This document shows, one piece after another, positions 22,182 through 33,535 of a stretch of DNA of 64,000 nt. The stretch is taken from contig JANATF010000002.1 in NCBI GenBank assembly GCA_029449245.1, forward strand, positions 3,100,001-3,164,000, read 5' to 3'. The stretch is from Mortierella alpina (Eukaryota > Mortierellomycota > Mortierellomycetes > Mortierellales > Mortierellaceae). Positions within the stretch are counted from its first letter, which is position 1, and every line of letters begins with the position of its first letter. Position numbers and translations under genes: made by a program. The notes under the pieces were generated by a model. It was not told the DNA's origin and searched no databases. It saw only the letters and a list, made by a program, of their open reading frames with translations.

Positions 22182-24062
22182 ATGGGTCAAACATTATCAG
22201 CACCGATCACAGAGAAGCACTCTTCCGCAGGACACAATGAGCGCCTAGCGTATGGAGCGTCCGCCATGCAAGGGTGGCGAATCAGTAAGTTGCAGGGCTT
22301 TTCTAATATCGCGTTCTTGCCGATAATTAAAGCTCAGGCAGACAACGGACCAAGTAAAAGCAGAGTGACACAAAGTTTGCCGGTTCTGACGTCTCTTTTT
22401 GTCTTTTTCCGACCCTATTTGATGTCTGCATAGCCATGGAAGATGCCCACACCACACTGCTTGAGGTAGAGGATGCGAAAGAGGCCGCATTCTTTGCGGT
22501 GTACGACGGTCATGGTGGTAAGGTGTTCACTTGTTTTAGATGCATTTCTTATGAAACGTAGCATATGTCATTGACCTGCATCATCGATGGCATGAATGAG
22601 TCGGATTTTTTTTAACCAAAAGGTTCTCTGTCGTCATCTTGACTCTCAGGTCCCAACGTTGCAAAGTACAGCGGAGAAGGCCTTCATAAACGAATCGTGG
22701 CAGACAAGGCATTTTCCAAAGGCGACTTCAAGACAGCCATCAAAAATGGTTTCTTGGAGTTTGACAGGGCGCTTCGGTTCGGTATTGTTTTAGAAAGGGA
22801 CTTTGGATTAACAACGACGGATTCTGGGCAATGGGCATGCAGTCGCGGGCAGCTCTGCATGAACTGATACGAGAAATATTCTCTCATTCATTGTTGCTGG
22901 TGTATATTTAGATCCCGAGTATGGTGGGGATTCTTCAGGATGCACCGCTGTCACTGCCACCATCACGGACAAGAACGTCCTCTATGTGGTAACTAGCATC
23001 GCAGCACAGTACATATGCCGGCCATCTTGACAGTAGCTATGAAAGTGCCTTGAGCTAACGTCTATTGGCTTCATTTTATAGGGTAATGCAGGAGACTCCC
23101 GTGCTGTTCTTGGAAGTGACGGTAGCGCCATAGCACTGTCATACGATCATAAGCCCGTCAACAGAGGTAGATCGATTGTGGATATTGTCTGTGCTAGTTC
23201 CGAAGTGAGTTTACATGTTCAGGCCGAACTTATCCTTGCTCTGTGTCTGTTGCACCGAAATAGAGGAATCAAGGAGAATTGTATCTGCAGGAGGATTTGT
23301 CGAATCTGGCAGAGTCAATGGCAGCCTCGCGCTTTCCCGTGCCTTGGGCGATTTTGAATTCAAAATGAATGCCACACTAGGACCCGAAGACCAGATCGTT
23401 ACCGGTAAGGAGGAGCCGATGAAGGTCATAAGGCAAGTGATGCGACAGAAGTGTATGAGCACTAGGCGATCCTAACAATCGTAAATCATTCTTGTATGTG
23501 TGCGTGTAGCCAACCCAACGGTTGTCGAGTACAACCTGACAGACGAGGATGAATTCCTCGTGCTGGCTTGTGACGGTGAGGCTATGAACAATCTGCAGTG
23601 GGCTTAAGGTACTCTATAGGTGACGAGTCGTGTTAGCTCATGCAAAAGACATCTATTTGTGTGCAAACTTTCGTAGGCATTTGGGATTGTATGTCCTCGC
23701 AGGAAGTCGTGACCTTTGTCCGGAGAGGGATTGCTGACCGGATTCCACTGGACACCATCTGCGAACTGACGATGGACCATTGCTTGGCCTCCGACAGCGA
23801 CATGTCTTATATTGGCTGCGACAATATGACGATGGTCATCGTGGCGTTCCTGAACGAAAAGACTGTGGAAGAGTGGTACATGCATGTTGGCACGAAGGTG
23901 GCCACACGACTGGGACCTGCCAGTACCGCAGCTGTTGGACCCAATGGAGATGAAGACCCTGAGGTGCTCGCTGAAAACCACGCCGCACGCGCGCAGGAAG
24001 TCCCCGTGCCCAAGGGCACACAGGACTCGATGACTACGACAACGAACGGGAACAGTGCATAG
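22182..24062 (+). CDS. Protein phosphatase 2C (PTC2/3-type Ser/Thr phosphatase)
   Basis: A Mg/Mn-dependent Ser/Thr phosphatase; fungal relatives switch off stress MAPK and checkpoint kinases. Exons: 22182-22284, 22434-22517, 22650-22781, 22912-22988, 23082-23166, 23264-23404, 23510-23575, 23677-24062, all in phase, giving 357 residues. It starts MGQTLSAP, and the Gly2 is a possible myristoylation site. Metal-binding signatures are complete: ED in TMEDAHT (35-41), DGHGG at 59-63, GNAGDSRA at 133-140, [21 protein letters not shown] and [10 protein letters not shown]. The last 60 residues form a Pro/Thr/Asn-rich tail. It is transcribed towards the methyltransferase gene, with only 150 bases between the two stop codons. 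Confidence 0.95.
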
Positions 24063-24190
24063 CGAGCGACATTAGTGGGATTTACCAAAGTTTATTTTTT
24101 TTTTTTTCGCGGCAAAGTATTGTCTTCTTTCCTTTCCTTGCCTGTTCACTATTCTCCTTTATAATGTCAACTAACAAGCCGAACGGTAGT

Positions 24191-24196
24191 AATAAA
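24191..24196 (+). terminator. AATAAA poly(A) signal of the PP2C gene
   Basis: A consensus hexamer 129 bases after the PP2C stop, inside the 150-base gap to the convergent methyltransferase gene, so the two 3' ends probably overlap. Confidence 0.45.
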
Positions 24197-24212
24197 CTGG
24201 AAAGACCAAACT

Positions 24213-25201
24213 CTACGGCTTCGATGGCTTGTGGACAATCACCGAGTACATCAAGGGCAGCATGGGGCCATCAAAACGGTACCGAGTGCCTTCCTCTACC
24301 AGCTCGGCCCTCATGTTTTTGTACACTTTGAAAAAGTTGGAGTAATTGTACTCCTTGAAATGCTTCAAGTCCAAACCCGCGCTGACCAGGGATCCAACAA
24401 TGTCTCCAAGACCCCAGCAGAAATCGTGGCAGGGACTAGTGTTCCTAAAGCCCTGAACGCCCGTCGCATATTTGAGGTTGGGCTGGACCTCGGTGGTCTC
24501 GGTCGCCTGCGACATGGCCACGTAGTCACTCACACCGGATGTCTCTTGAACGCTGACGCCGCCGCTGGAATAAGGGTAATGGTGATTCATATCTGCGTCA
24601 AAGATCTGGGACGTTGGGTGGAACTCGACGAGGACGAGCCGTCCGCCAGGCTTGAGGATCCTGTTGACGCCCGCAGCCCATTTCTGAGGAGGGTGGAGGA
24701 AGAAGGGGGTGTGAGAAAACGGCACGGTGGTAGCTTGTGTCATACTATGAGACACTGGCAACACTCTGGGAGTTCACACACCTCCATGCTGGACAGCCAG
24801 CAGACAGCGCCATAGCTGACAAAGACCACATCAAACTGGCCAGGGTCCGTGGTCGCAAAATAGTCAAACACGTCCATGCGGATGAAGGTGGCCTCGACTC
24901 CAGAGTCCTTGGACAAGTTGGTAGCAAACTCAATAGCATTGTCGCTGATGTCGACACCGACGGGGTTCTGGGCACCGAGCTTGGTGACAAGACTGAGGGT
25001 GTCTTGTCCTGCATTACACTGGAGATGGCAGACCTTGAGGCCCGAGAGGTTTCCGAGGAGTTCTTTCTCTTCTCTGAACAGGGTGGAGCCCTTGTTACGG
25101 AAGAAGAGGTGCTGATCGACCTTGTGGCTGTTGTGGGCGAGGACCGCCTCGTTCCACGAGGCTCTGTTCTGCTCGTGAAACTCGTTGCCGTGAGAAATCA
25201 T
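24213..25201 (-). CDS. Class I SAM-dependent methyltransferase
   Basis: Exons 25201-24782 and 24683-24213 on the minus strand give 296 residues. The Rossmann methyltransferase pattern is clear: motif I VCHLQCNAGQDTLSL (a variant of the usual D/E-x-G-x-G loop), VGVDISDNAI with the acidic residue expected to hold the SAM ribose, MDVFDYF, FDVVFVSYGAVCWL, and after the intron NRILKPGGRLVLVEFHP. The C-terminal third (YPYSSGGV, then HDFCWGLGDIVGSL and FKEYNYSNFFKVYKNM) is typical of small-molecule methyltransferases, but the substrate cannot be read. There is no targeting signal, so it is probably cytosolic. It is divergent from SNU66, with 545 bases between start codons. Confidence 0.85.
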
Positions 25202-25746
25202 CCTTCTCTCTGTGTTTTGGTTGGATGGGGGAAGGAAGGAAAGGGTGGGAAAGTGGAGGGAAGGGGGGATGAAGAGATGGAAGAGTACGAGGAGGAGGAA
25301 CTTGGTGTGGTGTGCTTCTTTTTATGTAGCGCGCGTTTTCCCTTCATGTGACTGGACACTTGGCTCTTGTAGACCGGCTCCAAGGACTCCAAGGACTCCA
25401 AGAGGGTCATCTCCAGCCCTGTTTCTTGTTTGTATTGTACGGTGTACGCCAACCTGATGTGAAGGAGCAAACGGTATTTTGTCTTGTGGGAGCTTGCCGC
25501 CAGTCAATTACCAGCCTGACCAATGTCCGCTCCCACCTCAATTTCGGGCTGAGCCACAGCGAGAGAGTCGCAGCGCATTTTTGTAAGGCTAGTGGCGATC
25601 CACGGTCCATCCCCCATTGACTTGCTCGACATTGATCAGTCCTGCATTCCTTCTAGTCCTTTCACCCTCTCCTACTCATCGTCCGCACACAACCACTGCC
25701 TCCGCCCACCACCCTCCACTACTAATACGCACACACGAATCAGACC

Positions 25747-28657
25747 ATGTCCGAGATATCGGCATCCATCGCAGAGACAAAGTACGTGCAGCAGCTGGAT
25801 CCGTCTCACATCAATCAGCCCTCCCAGAGTACTACGCAGATCCGTTAACCACAAATACATTACTCATTTCAATTCACAATAGTGCTCTCCGTGAAAAGCT
25901 TGGACTCAAACCTCTGAAGGTCGGTCCAGAGACCAGCGGCGCCCAGGTCGCTGAGGACAACTTGAAGCGGCAGCGGGAAGAGGAAGCCAAGAAGGCGCGT
26001 GAGGAGGCGATCAAGACCAAGATTGCAAAGTCCAGAACCAAACGTGAACTCAACAAGGTCCTTACAGGAAAGGGACTGGGCGAAGCCAGTGATGAAGACG
26101 ATGGCGACGATGTCTACAAATGGACCATGAAGTCCAGGAACAAGGAAAAGGAGCGTCAGGCGGCAGCGGCTGCAAAACGGGAGAAGGAGTTACAGGAGCT
26201 GGATGACGCTTCCTTGGCCGAGTATGACGAGAGTCATCTATCAGGACTTCGCGTCGGACACGACATGTCAGATTTCGCAGAGGGCGAGGAAAGGATTTTG
26301 ACGTTGAAGGATAGCACAATTCTGGAGAACGAGGAGGAAGGAGACGAGCTGATCAACATCCAACTGACAGAGAAGCAAAAATTGGAGAAGAACCTGGAGA
26401 ACAAAAAGAAGAAGAACCGACCCGTATACTCTGCCTACGACGACGACGAGTTTAATTCAGGAAAGAAGAAGAACCTCCTCTCGCAGTACGATGAAGAGTT
26501 GGGTATTGAATCTGGTCAGGATGGGTTCGTTCTAGGGAGCGCTAAGCGAGTGCAGCGTATGGCGGACGGACAGAACGGATCGGTCTCTCAACAGAGCGGA
26601 GGTGGCTTGAGTGCGAAGGAGATTATGGAGCAGAAGCTGAAGAAGTCTGCTATCGATCTCACGTACAACAGTGAGTGCTATTGCAGTGAACGCTGTTTGA
26701 CAATGTAATGGCCAGAGAAGAGTTTACTGACCCTCCTGACCGTTTGACCTCTTGATAGAAACCCAACAAGCTCAGGATTACTATACCAAGGACGAGGCTG
26801 AAATCTCATTCAAAAAGCCCAAGGTATTTGCCATACCACATGTAGCAGTATATCTGTACCTACAGTCAAAGGCTACGAGCGCTGACCACTGCAAGCTTTT
26901 CTATCACTCTATCTCTCTCTATTGGAAATAGAAAAAGAAAAAGTCGAGATCAAGAAAGGCTGAGAATTGGGACGAGGAGAACCAGGATGGCGAAGAGATG
27001 GAAGTTGACAGACCTGAACAAGTTGACATTTCAGAGTTGAACTTTGTCGATGACGAAGATCTTCAAGCATCTCTTGCAACGGCACGGCGTGCCGCAACGA
27101 AAAGATCCATCAAGAAGCTGACACCGGAACAGATTGCAAAAAACCGTACGTTACGCCCTTGGATTGGTTTCATCCCTTTAGGACTACGAGGCGTGCCTGT
27201 ACTAATATTTGCTGTCGCTTGCCTTTGCCTTTAACCTAGTTGCGGAGAGCAAAGCCATGGAGATGCAAGAGGATGATGCGCCAAAAGGCGGTCTGGTTAT
27301 TTCGGATGTATCGGAATTTGTTGCCAACCTTTCGTCGTCGGCAGCTGAGGTACATACTAGTCGCCCTACCCAGGCTACAAAAGCAAGAGAAGCGAGTGCA
27401 GAGGCGGTCGAGTCTGCCACCGCTGTTGCTGCTGCTGGAGAGTCTATGAAAGAGGACACAGAGATGGAAGGCGCAAATGAAGAGGACGAAGTAGAGGATT
27501 ATCGAGCCAGAACACGGGCCGAGTCAGAAGAAGCCGATGAGCAGGACGTTGCTATGAAGGAGGCCACCACAGAGGAACACACTGCGACGACGGTATGCTA
27601 TCATTGCTTATTTTGCATAGGGCATCTAGGAAAACGATGGTACTTGAGTAATAGAGCCATTACTAACTGACTTCCCATCATCTACTAGGAGTCTGTGCTC
27701 GTGGATGAGCCATTGGTCAGTCGAGGCTTGGGCTCAACTCTGGCTCTTCTGAAGCAGCAAGGCGTGTACGAGATGGGCACTCCAGAACAGGCTGAGCGAG
27801 CCAAGGTTCAGTCCGACAGGGCTCGATGGTTGGCTGAGGCTAGACTTCGAGAGGCCAAGTTGCAGAGAGAGATGGCACGGGACAAGGCACGGGACAAGGA
27901 AAAGTCGAGAGATAAGAACTACTCCATTCGCGACCGTGAAAAGGATCGCGAGTATGAAAACCAGAGGCGAGAGCAAAGACTCTTGGACGAGCGTGAGGCG
28001 CAGATGAAGAACTACAAGCCAGATGTGAAATTGGAGTATATCGATGATGCCGGTAATCGCTTGAATACCAAGGAGGCCTTCCGTCAAATGAGTCATGCCT
28101 TCCACGGAAAGACGTCTGGCAAGATGAAGACAGAGAAGCGCCAAAAGAAGCTTGATGACGAGAAGCGACTGATGAGCATGAGCAGCACAGACACGCCGCT
28201 CAACATGGTGTCTGCATTCCAGGAGCGACAGAAGGCGGCGGGATCGGCTCACATTGTGCTAGCTGTCGGAAACCGCAAGTACGTTGAAGTTTAAGGTTGC
28301 TTTGAGGTGGAGTGTAAGATATAGGAATGAGCTCGGCGAGATGTTTATGCTAATCCATTTTCACTTGTGCTTTCCTATGCGTGCAATAGTGCTGTGCCTT
28401 CAAGTTTGTCGTCTTCTACCATTGGAGGAACGACGTCTACACTTGGCTCAAGATCAGGGTCCAGGACGCCCTCCGCGAGCAGCGCCAAGGTGGCCCCATC
28501 ATCGTTTGCGGCGCCAAACCAAGCGCAGGCGACCATGTCAATTTCGGGCGTTCATGCACCTAACCGTGAGAAAGTGACATTTGGGCTGAAGCGCAAGGCC
28601 GAGCCCGCGCCAGGCACGAGCACGGAGGAGTCGGTGACCAAGAAGAGCAGGAACTGA
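25747..28657 (+). CDS. SNU66: U4/U6.U5 tri-snRNP-associated protein SNU66/SART1
   Basis: A spliceosome component that helps tri-snRNP join the pre-catalytic complex. Exons: 25747-25781, 25883-26670, 26759-26823, 26932-27145, 27240-27592, 27689-28278, 28390-28657, in phase, 770 residues. The first splice creates TNALREKLGLKPL at residues 11-23, which matches the HIND element that binds the ubiquitin-like protein Hub1. Then come long charged coiled coils, the DESHLSGLRVGHDMSDF block typical of the family, PVYSAYDDDEF and SQYDEELG repeats, an acidic insert, an RGLGSTLALLKQQG box, and RDKEKSRDKNY / KLEYIDDAGN. It ends in a basic Ser-rich tail (VTKKSRN). The very short first exon fixes the start: longer upstream frames do not splice into TNALRE. 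It lies 205 bases upstream of, and in tandem with, the ALY gene. Confidence 0.92.
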
Positions 28658-28862
28658 ACGCCCACTTATAAAATTGAAGCTTGAAAAATGTCGCACCAAT
28701 CACACTCGGGCAGTGGCTGAGGTCACAAGCTGCCCTCTCTTGAGAGGTCTCTTTTGGACCCTCTTTTGCATTGTTGCCATCCATCCATCTTCCTTTCGTC
28801 GTTACGTCCTCTTTACCCCCCTCCCCTTTTTTTATTCCTTTCAGCACTCCATTCTCGCTCCT

Positions 28863-30592
28863 ATGGCTGCAAGATTCCTCGACATGGCGTTGGATGACGT
28901 CGCAAAGTCCCGCGCTACGAGCAACCGTAGCCCCAACCCCAGACGCGGCGGTGCCGTACGTGGAGCTGGAGGACGGGACAGCCCCAACAACCGCAATCGC
29001 TCCTCGCCTTACAACGTATGGGCTTTCAAGTTCTCATTTCTAGAATTATGCTTTACTCTCTGGATCAGATGTCTTGAGGACAGCGGACGTGAAGGGATCT
29101 GACCTGTATTACGTCTTGTCTCGGCTTTATAGCGTAACGCAACGGAGGATCGCTGGACGCATGACAAGTTTGACGAGGTGAACCAAAAACCCGCAGGAGG
29201 TGGACGCGACCGTGATAACCGCGCTCAGGCTGGCGAATCGGGAAATGCCAAGATCGTTGTCGAGAACCTTCATTATGCTGTCACCTTGGAGGACATCAAA
29301 GTAACCTTGCATGCGCAATGAGTGTGCGTACTCCATCTCCAAACCAAAGTTCAGAGGTAACCCTTTTTTGGCTCTTTTTCTTAGGAGCTTTTTGATACGC
29401 ATGCTGGTCCTATCAAGGTAAATCGGATTTCCAGGACAACTTGAAGGCTATTTTATTTTTATTTATTTTTTGGCTAGGAGGGTGTATGCGAGTCGCAGTA
29501 TGAACGTCCACTTGCCCACCCCACGGTTGTTTCTATCCGCAAATTCGGGAGAGAAGGAAGGGCTATGCTACATCTGGATATTTGGAGCAAAAGGCACCTT
29601 TGCCTTGTCCCCCATCCCAACGCAAAAACTCGTAACTCAAAAACAAACCTACCAACCCACTTCTCCTCCCACTCGCTCTCACAACTACGTTGCTATCGTC
29701 CTGCCCACTGGAATAATCGATCTCGGACACGCACAAAAAAACCCCCTCCAAAATAGTTTGCAGAGGTCAAGTACGATCTATCAGGACGATCGACAGGAGT
29801 TGCCACGATCACATTCAAGGCCGCAGGGGATGCTGCTACCGCCATCAAGAAGCTTCACGGAATCGCATTGGATGGTAAGGAAAAAAAATCGCTCTGAAGT
29901 TGTTGGACTGGGAAATGTGGTATGGAAACAATGGGATCTTGCTAACCTGAACCATCATTATGGGGAGCATTTGTCATATAGGTCAACCTATGAAGATCAC
30001 ATACGCGCCTCTTCCAGTAAACCGCAACAGAGATAACAACAGGGACAACCGCGGAGGCGCTGGCCGCAAGGATGCGCCCAAGAGAGATGTGTTTTCGCGC
30101 CTTGGCTCAAGGTATGACTTGCTTGAAACGAGAATCATCCCCCCCTCACCCCCCTTGTCTTAGTATACTAACATCGTGATTATCTCTTTCTTTTGGATCA
30201 TCCTAGCGAGGCTGGTATTGCTTCTCGATTGGGCAAGCTCAACCCTCTGCCCAAGACGGTTGCTGCTGCAGGATCTGGAGGACGTGGTCAGAGCACAACC
30301 AACCAGAGGGGCGGTGGCAATCGCGGACGGCAGAGTGGCAACGGCGGTGGAGCTTCGTCATCTGCAGGATCTGGCAAGGCGGGTCAGCCCAAGGAGAAGA
30401 AGAAACAGCCTGTGATTAAGAGCGCTGAGGAGCTGGATGCTGAAATGGACACGTACATGGGCGACGTAAGTTTGAAAGATAGAGAGAGAGAAAATGAACA
30501 TTTCCTTGCCTTGAACTGGCGGGCTGCTGCAAATGATGTGATGTTTAGCCTTTTTCCTACTTTATACTAATATTCATCCCATCTAGGCTTAA
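28863..30592 (+). CDS. YRA1: ALY/REF mRNA export adaptor (THO/TREX subunit, YRA1)
   Basis: Binds mRNA during transcription and hands it to the Mex67 export receptor. Exons: 28863-29015, 29133-29300, 29385-29417, 29757-29874, 29982-30111, 30207-30465, 30587-30592, in phase, 288 residues. Near the N-terminus is the conserved helix FLDMALDDVAKSR (REF N-box). One RRM follows: AKIVVENLHYAV (RNP2), VKYDLSGRSTGVATITF (RNP1-like) and LHGIALDGQPMKITYA. The C-terminus is Arg/Gly-rich and ends with the family box SAEELDAEMDTYMGDA. The last Ala and the stop are on a separate 6-base exon. Intron 3 (29418-29756) is 339 bases, the others 84-121. A second ATG at 28884 is possible but would lose part of the N-box. 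Confidence 0.93.
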
Positions 30593-30754
30593 GGCACAGG
30601 AGAGCAAAAGGAATGAGAGCTGGAGCTGGAGACTAGTCCAGCATTACTTTTGATCAAAAACGACGCGGACACTAAGATGGAGCGCCATGAACAAAGGGAA
30701 CGACATGCATTGGATCTTCTGGATTGGGTGGTATATGATCACGAGGCAGCAAGC

Positions 30755-30760
30755 AATAAA
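30755..30760 (+). terminator. AATAAA poly(A) signal of the ALY gene
   Basis: A consensus hexamer 163 bases past the ALY stop and 84 bases before the stop of the convergent neighbour. Confidence 0.45.
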
Positions 30761-30843
30761 CGCTTCTTAATGTATTTTTGTGCGGTTGCACAAAACCACA
30801 ACTGGAGGGTCAAGTAAGGCGCGCATGTACGTTTGAACGAGGT

Positions 30844-32347
30844 TTATTCAGCAAAGGAGAGGCTTGGTGTGCTGTACACGGACTGTAGCATCTCAAAGAC
30901 CTCGTCCTTGGAGAAACCTGCTTGGTGGCAGTCTTGCACGATGGATCGTAAAGAGTTTATGATTCTGGATTTTGAATCCTTAGAGTCGAAATGGTCCACG
31001 TCCAGTGTCGATGATGGCTGTGTCGTCGATGGCGGTCGTGGTTGCTGTGGTGGTGGTAGTGATAGTGGTGATGTCGACGACTGTGAAGGAAGCTGATCCA
31101 TGCCCTGGGCCACGAGCATTTGCATTAATGACGATAGCATGGTCGGGTCTAGTTGTCCAGGAAACGTCGGTGAAAACGAGGAGGCAGTACCAGCAGCGGC
31201 AGAGTCGACTGTTGTGGATGCTTGCATTGTTGACGAGTTGTTTGATATGGATACGAGATCCTCGTGATCTCTGGTGGTGGTGGTGGTGGTGGTGGTGGTA
31301 GTCAAACCTAGGTTATGGACTGATGGTTCCTGCATCTTCTTTTTCCGTTCGTCTCGGTCCTGCTGTTCTTGTTGTTCTGCATACTTGCGCCAGTATTCGT
31401 CCTCATCTTCGTCTTCGTCCTTGTTCTTGTCCCTGTCATCATCATCGTCGCATTCCTCTCCTTCCTTAATATCGGCACTTTTGACTCTAGTCGTAGGGCT
31501 GACGATGTCTTCAGCAGAGTCGTCATCGTCTTCAGAGTCATTGTATTGGCCCCAGTAATCGTTGTCCGAGTCTTCGTCTCCAGCGGTCTCTGATCCATTG
31601 GCTTGTTCCTGCTCCACAGCGGCCAAAGAGTCGTTACTTGCTAGTGAATCCTTTTTAAGAGCCATCCACTCTGGAAAGAGGTACCATCCGAGGGATGACT
31701 GCAGTTGACTCTCCTGGATGACGACAATGTTATGATATCTCCAGCAGGAGGATGAATTGTCTCCTTCCTCAGGGGCATGCTGAGCTTCTACCGCAAGGAC
31801 CACAGCCACAACGGTGGTATGGTCTTGTTGGCCAATAGGGACGATGGCATGGAGAGTCTCCTGGTCCAGTTCCTTGCAGTAGACAGGTACCGCGTCCCAA
31901 GAGCTGTAAGGGTGAGGTGGGCTGAGAGGGGACTGATCAGCGGACCAATGGCGTTGGATGTATTCCTGAATCTGTGCCGAGGACCACCGGCAGGACGAGG
32001 AAGAGGAGGAGGAAGGTGGATCCCAGATAAAGAGGTCCTGCAGATTGGAGCCATCGGGTTTTGCTAGAAAATGGATCCGTTGCTTGAGGGACTCTGAAGC
32101 GTGGGTGGCGAGGTCATGGTATCGATGACAAAGCCAGGCCAGCAGCACTGCTTGGGTCTATGAGCATCACCAGGTATTGAAGGGATGAAAAACAACAACA
32201 TTTGAATACAGGTGCATGTTGGAGGAGGGTAGGTAGAGTCATAGGATGCTTAGCCAATTTCCTTTTTCCTATTGCCTGCTGGAGCATGCTTATGTCGATA
32301 TGGTCGATATACTTCAAGGAGAACAGTAGAACATCACGGGCGAGCAT
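30844..32347 (-). CDS. Acidic protein of unknown function with YW repeats
   Basis: Exons 32347-32210 and 32157-30844 on the minus strand, joined across a 52-base intron in phase, give 483 residues from MLARDVLLFS. An upstream in-frame ATG at 32413 could add 22 residues. The N-terminal third looks folded: LKYIDHIDISMLQQAIG, TQAVLLAWLCHRYHDLA, FPEWMALKKD. Two short repeats lie in acidic tracts, DNDYWGQYND and EDEYWRKYAE, followed by a run of 10 Thr. A C-terminal helical segment follows (RIINSLRSIVQDCHQAGFSK). It resembles a broadly distributed but unnamed fungal family with DYW-x-QYD motifs; I assign no function. The stop codon TAA lies inside an AATAAA hexamer (30848-30843). It is convergent with ALY and divergent from the TCP11 gene. 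Confidence 0.7.
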
Positions 32348-33216
32348 GGGGGGTGGATGCTGCACTGTGCCAGTGTATCCAACAGGATGGCAACCGTCTA
32401 CCCCCCCCTCCACCTTCTTATCCTTCCGCTGCCCATCTTTGCCTTATCCCATAGCCAACAACACGCCCGCTCCCCTTGGCGCAATGCAAGGACAGCACAG
32501 GAAAAGGCACGAGCACGGTCAGGGTGCGGATGAAACCTTTGCCAGGGGTGTAAGGGCAAAAAAAAAAAAAAAGAAAAGCAAAACAGAGAGGACTGACCCA
32601 GAGGACCAGGATAGACTAAGGTTCTGAAGACGTGTTGTTGTGTATGTAGGAAAACAACAACAAGAGGAACCCTCAGCTTACCAGTAGGTGAGCGGCATCA
32701 GCCGAGGGAGTGCGCATGGTGGATGTGTGATTTGCGGGAGGATTGTTTGTCCACAGGAGAGAATGAGTCTGTGTTTGCTCGCGCGGACAAGGAGGCAGCG
32801 GCAGCGGCGGCAGCAGCAGCAGCAGACGCAGCAGACACAGTGGCAGGAGCAGCAGCAGGAGGCAGGCAAGTCGGACGAGGGAGTATGCACGGGTGAGGAG
32901 TTGGATCGGCTGGATGTGGGATGGAAGGAGAGAGCGAGCCAAATGTGCACAGAGGTCTGAGGCCATATTCAGGCAATGAGGGCCAGGTGTTTTTCCATCC
33001 TGCATCGGCTCATTCCTCCGCTCGCCTCTTCTCTTTCTCTCCCCCACCCTTCCGCCTGGTCCCTCTTGCTACTTGTCCTTTTCCTGTGCCTGTGCACGCT
33101 CTCTCTCCATCTCCATCTCTTCATCCACCACCACCATCACTCCCCACCTCACTCACTCACTCACTCACTTCACTCCTTCACTCCTTCACTCCTACCTGGC
33201 AAACACACACACACAT

Positions 33217-33260
<44 letters not shown>

Positions 33261-33535
33261 ACTCTCTCTCTCTCTCTCCCCTCCGCCCCCAGGCTGCCTG
33301 CTCTCTTGCTCATTTAGCTCCTCGCCGCTTGCCGTGCGTGCGCTTGCTTGCTTGCTTGCTTTGCGCTCCCCTTGTCCTGCTGTTGTCCTCGCCTTCCACC
33401 CCACCCACCGCCCGACACCCCCCACCGCAGCACACCCCGCCCACAGACACCGCCAACACGCCAGGAGAGGCTCCCGAATCCCGTCTCGTCTTGGTGGGGC
33501 TGCCAGTGTCGTCCGATCACCGCGATTGACCAGCA
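32348..33535. other. Divergent promoter region, low complexity
   Basis: The region separates the unknown minus-strand gene and the TCP11 gene. It holds a poly(A) run near 32560, a CAG/CGG-type triplet-rich stretch at about 32795-32870, and a compound microsatellite at 33149-33280. The open frames here come from these repeats and lack motifs. Confidence 0.5.
33149..33280 (+). repeat. Compound microsatellite (ACTC, CA and CT units)
   Basis: Consecutive blocks of ACTC, then (CA)n, (CT)n, (AC)n and again (TC)n, with a short unique piece between. They lie 250-390 bases before the TCP11 start codon, on the pyrimidine side of the coding strand, so probably in the promoter or leader. Confidence 0.9.

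Noticed and set aside
24231-25351. Plus-strand frames of about 200 codons opposite the methyltransferase
   Set aside because: The minus strand carries all methyltransferase motifs with a consistent intron; the plus frames are its complement.
31274-31558. Poly-Val and Ser-rich plus-strand frames
   Set aside because: They are the complement of the poly-Thr and Asp/Glu runs of the acidic minus-strand protein.
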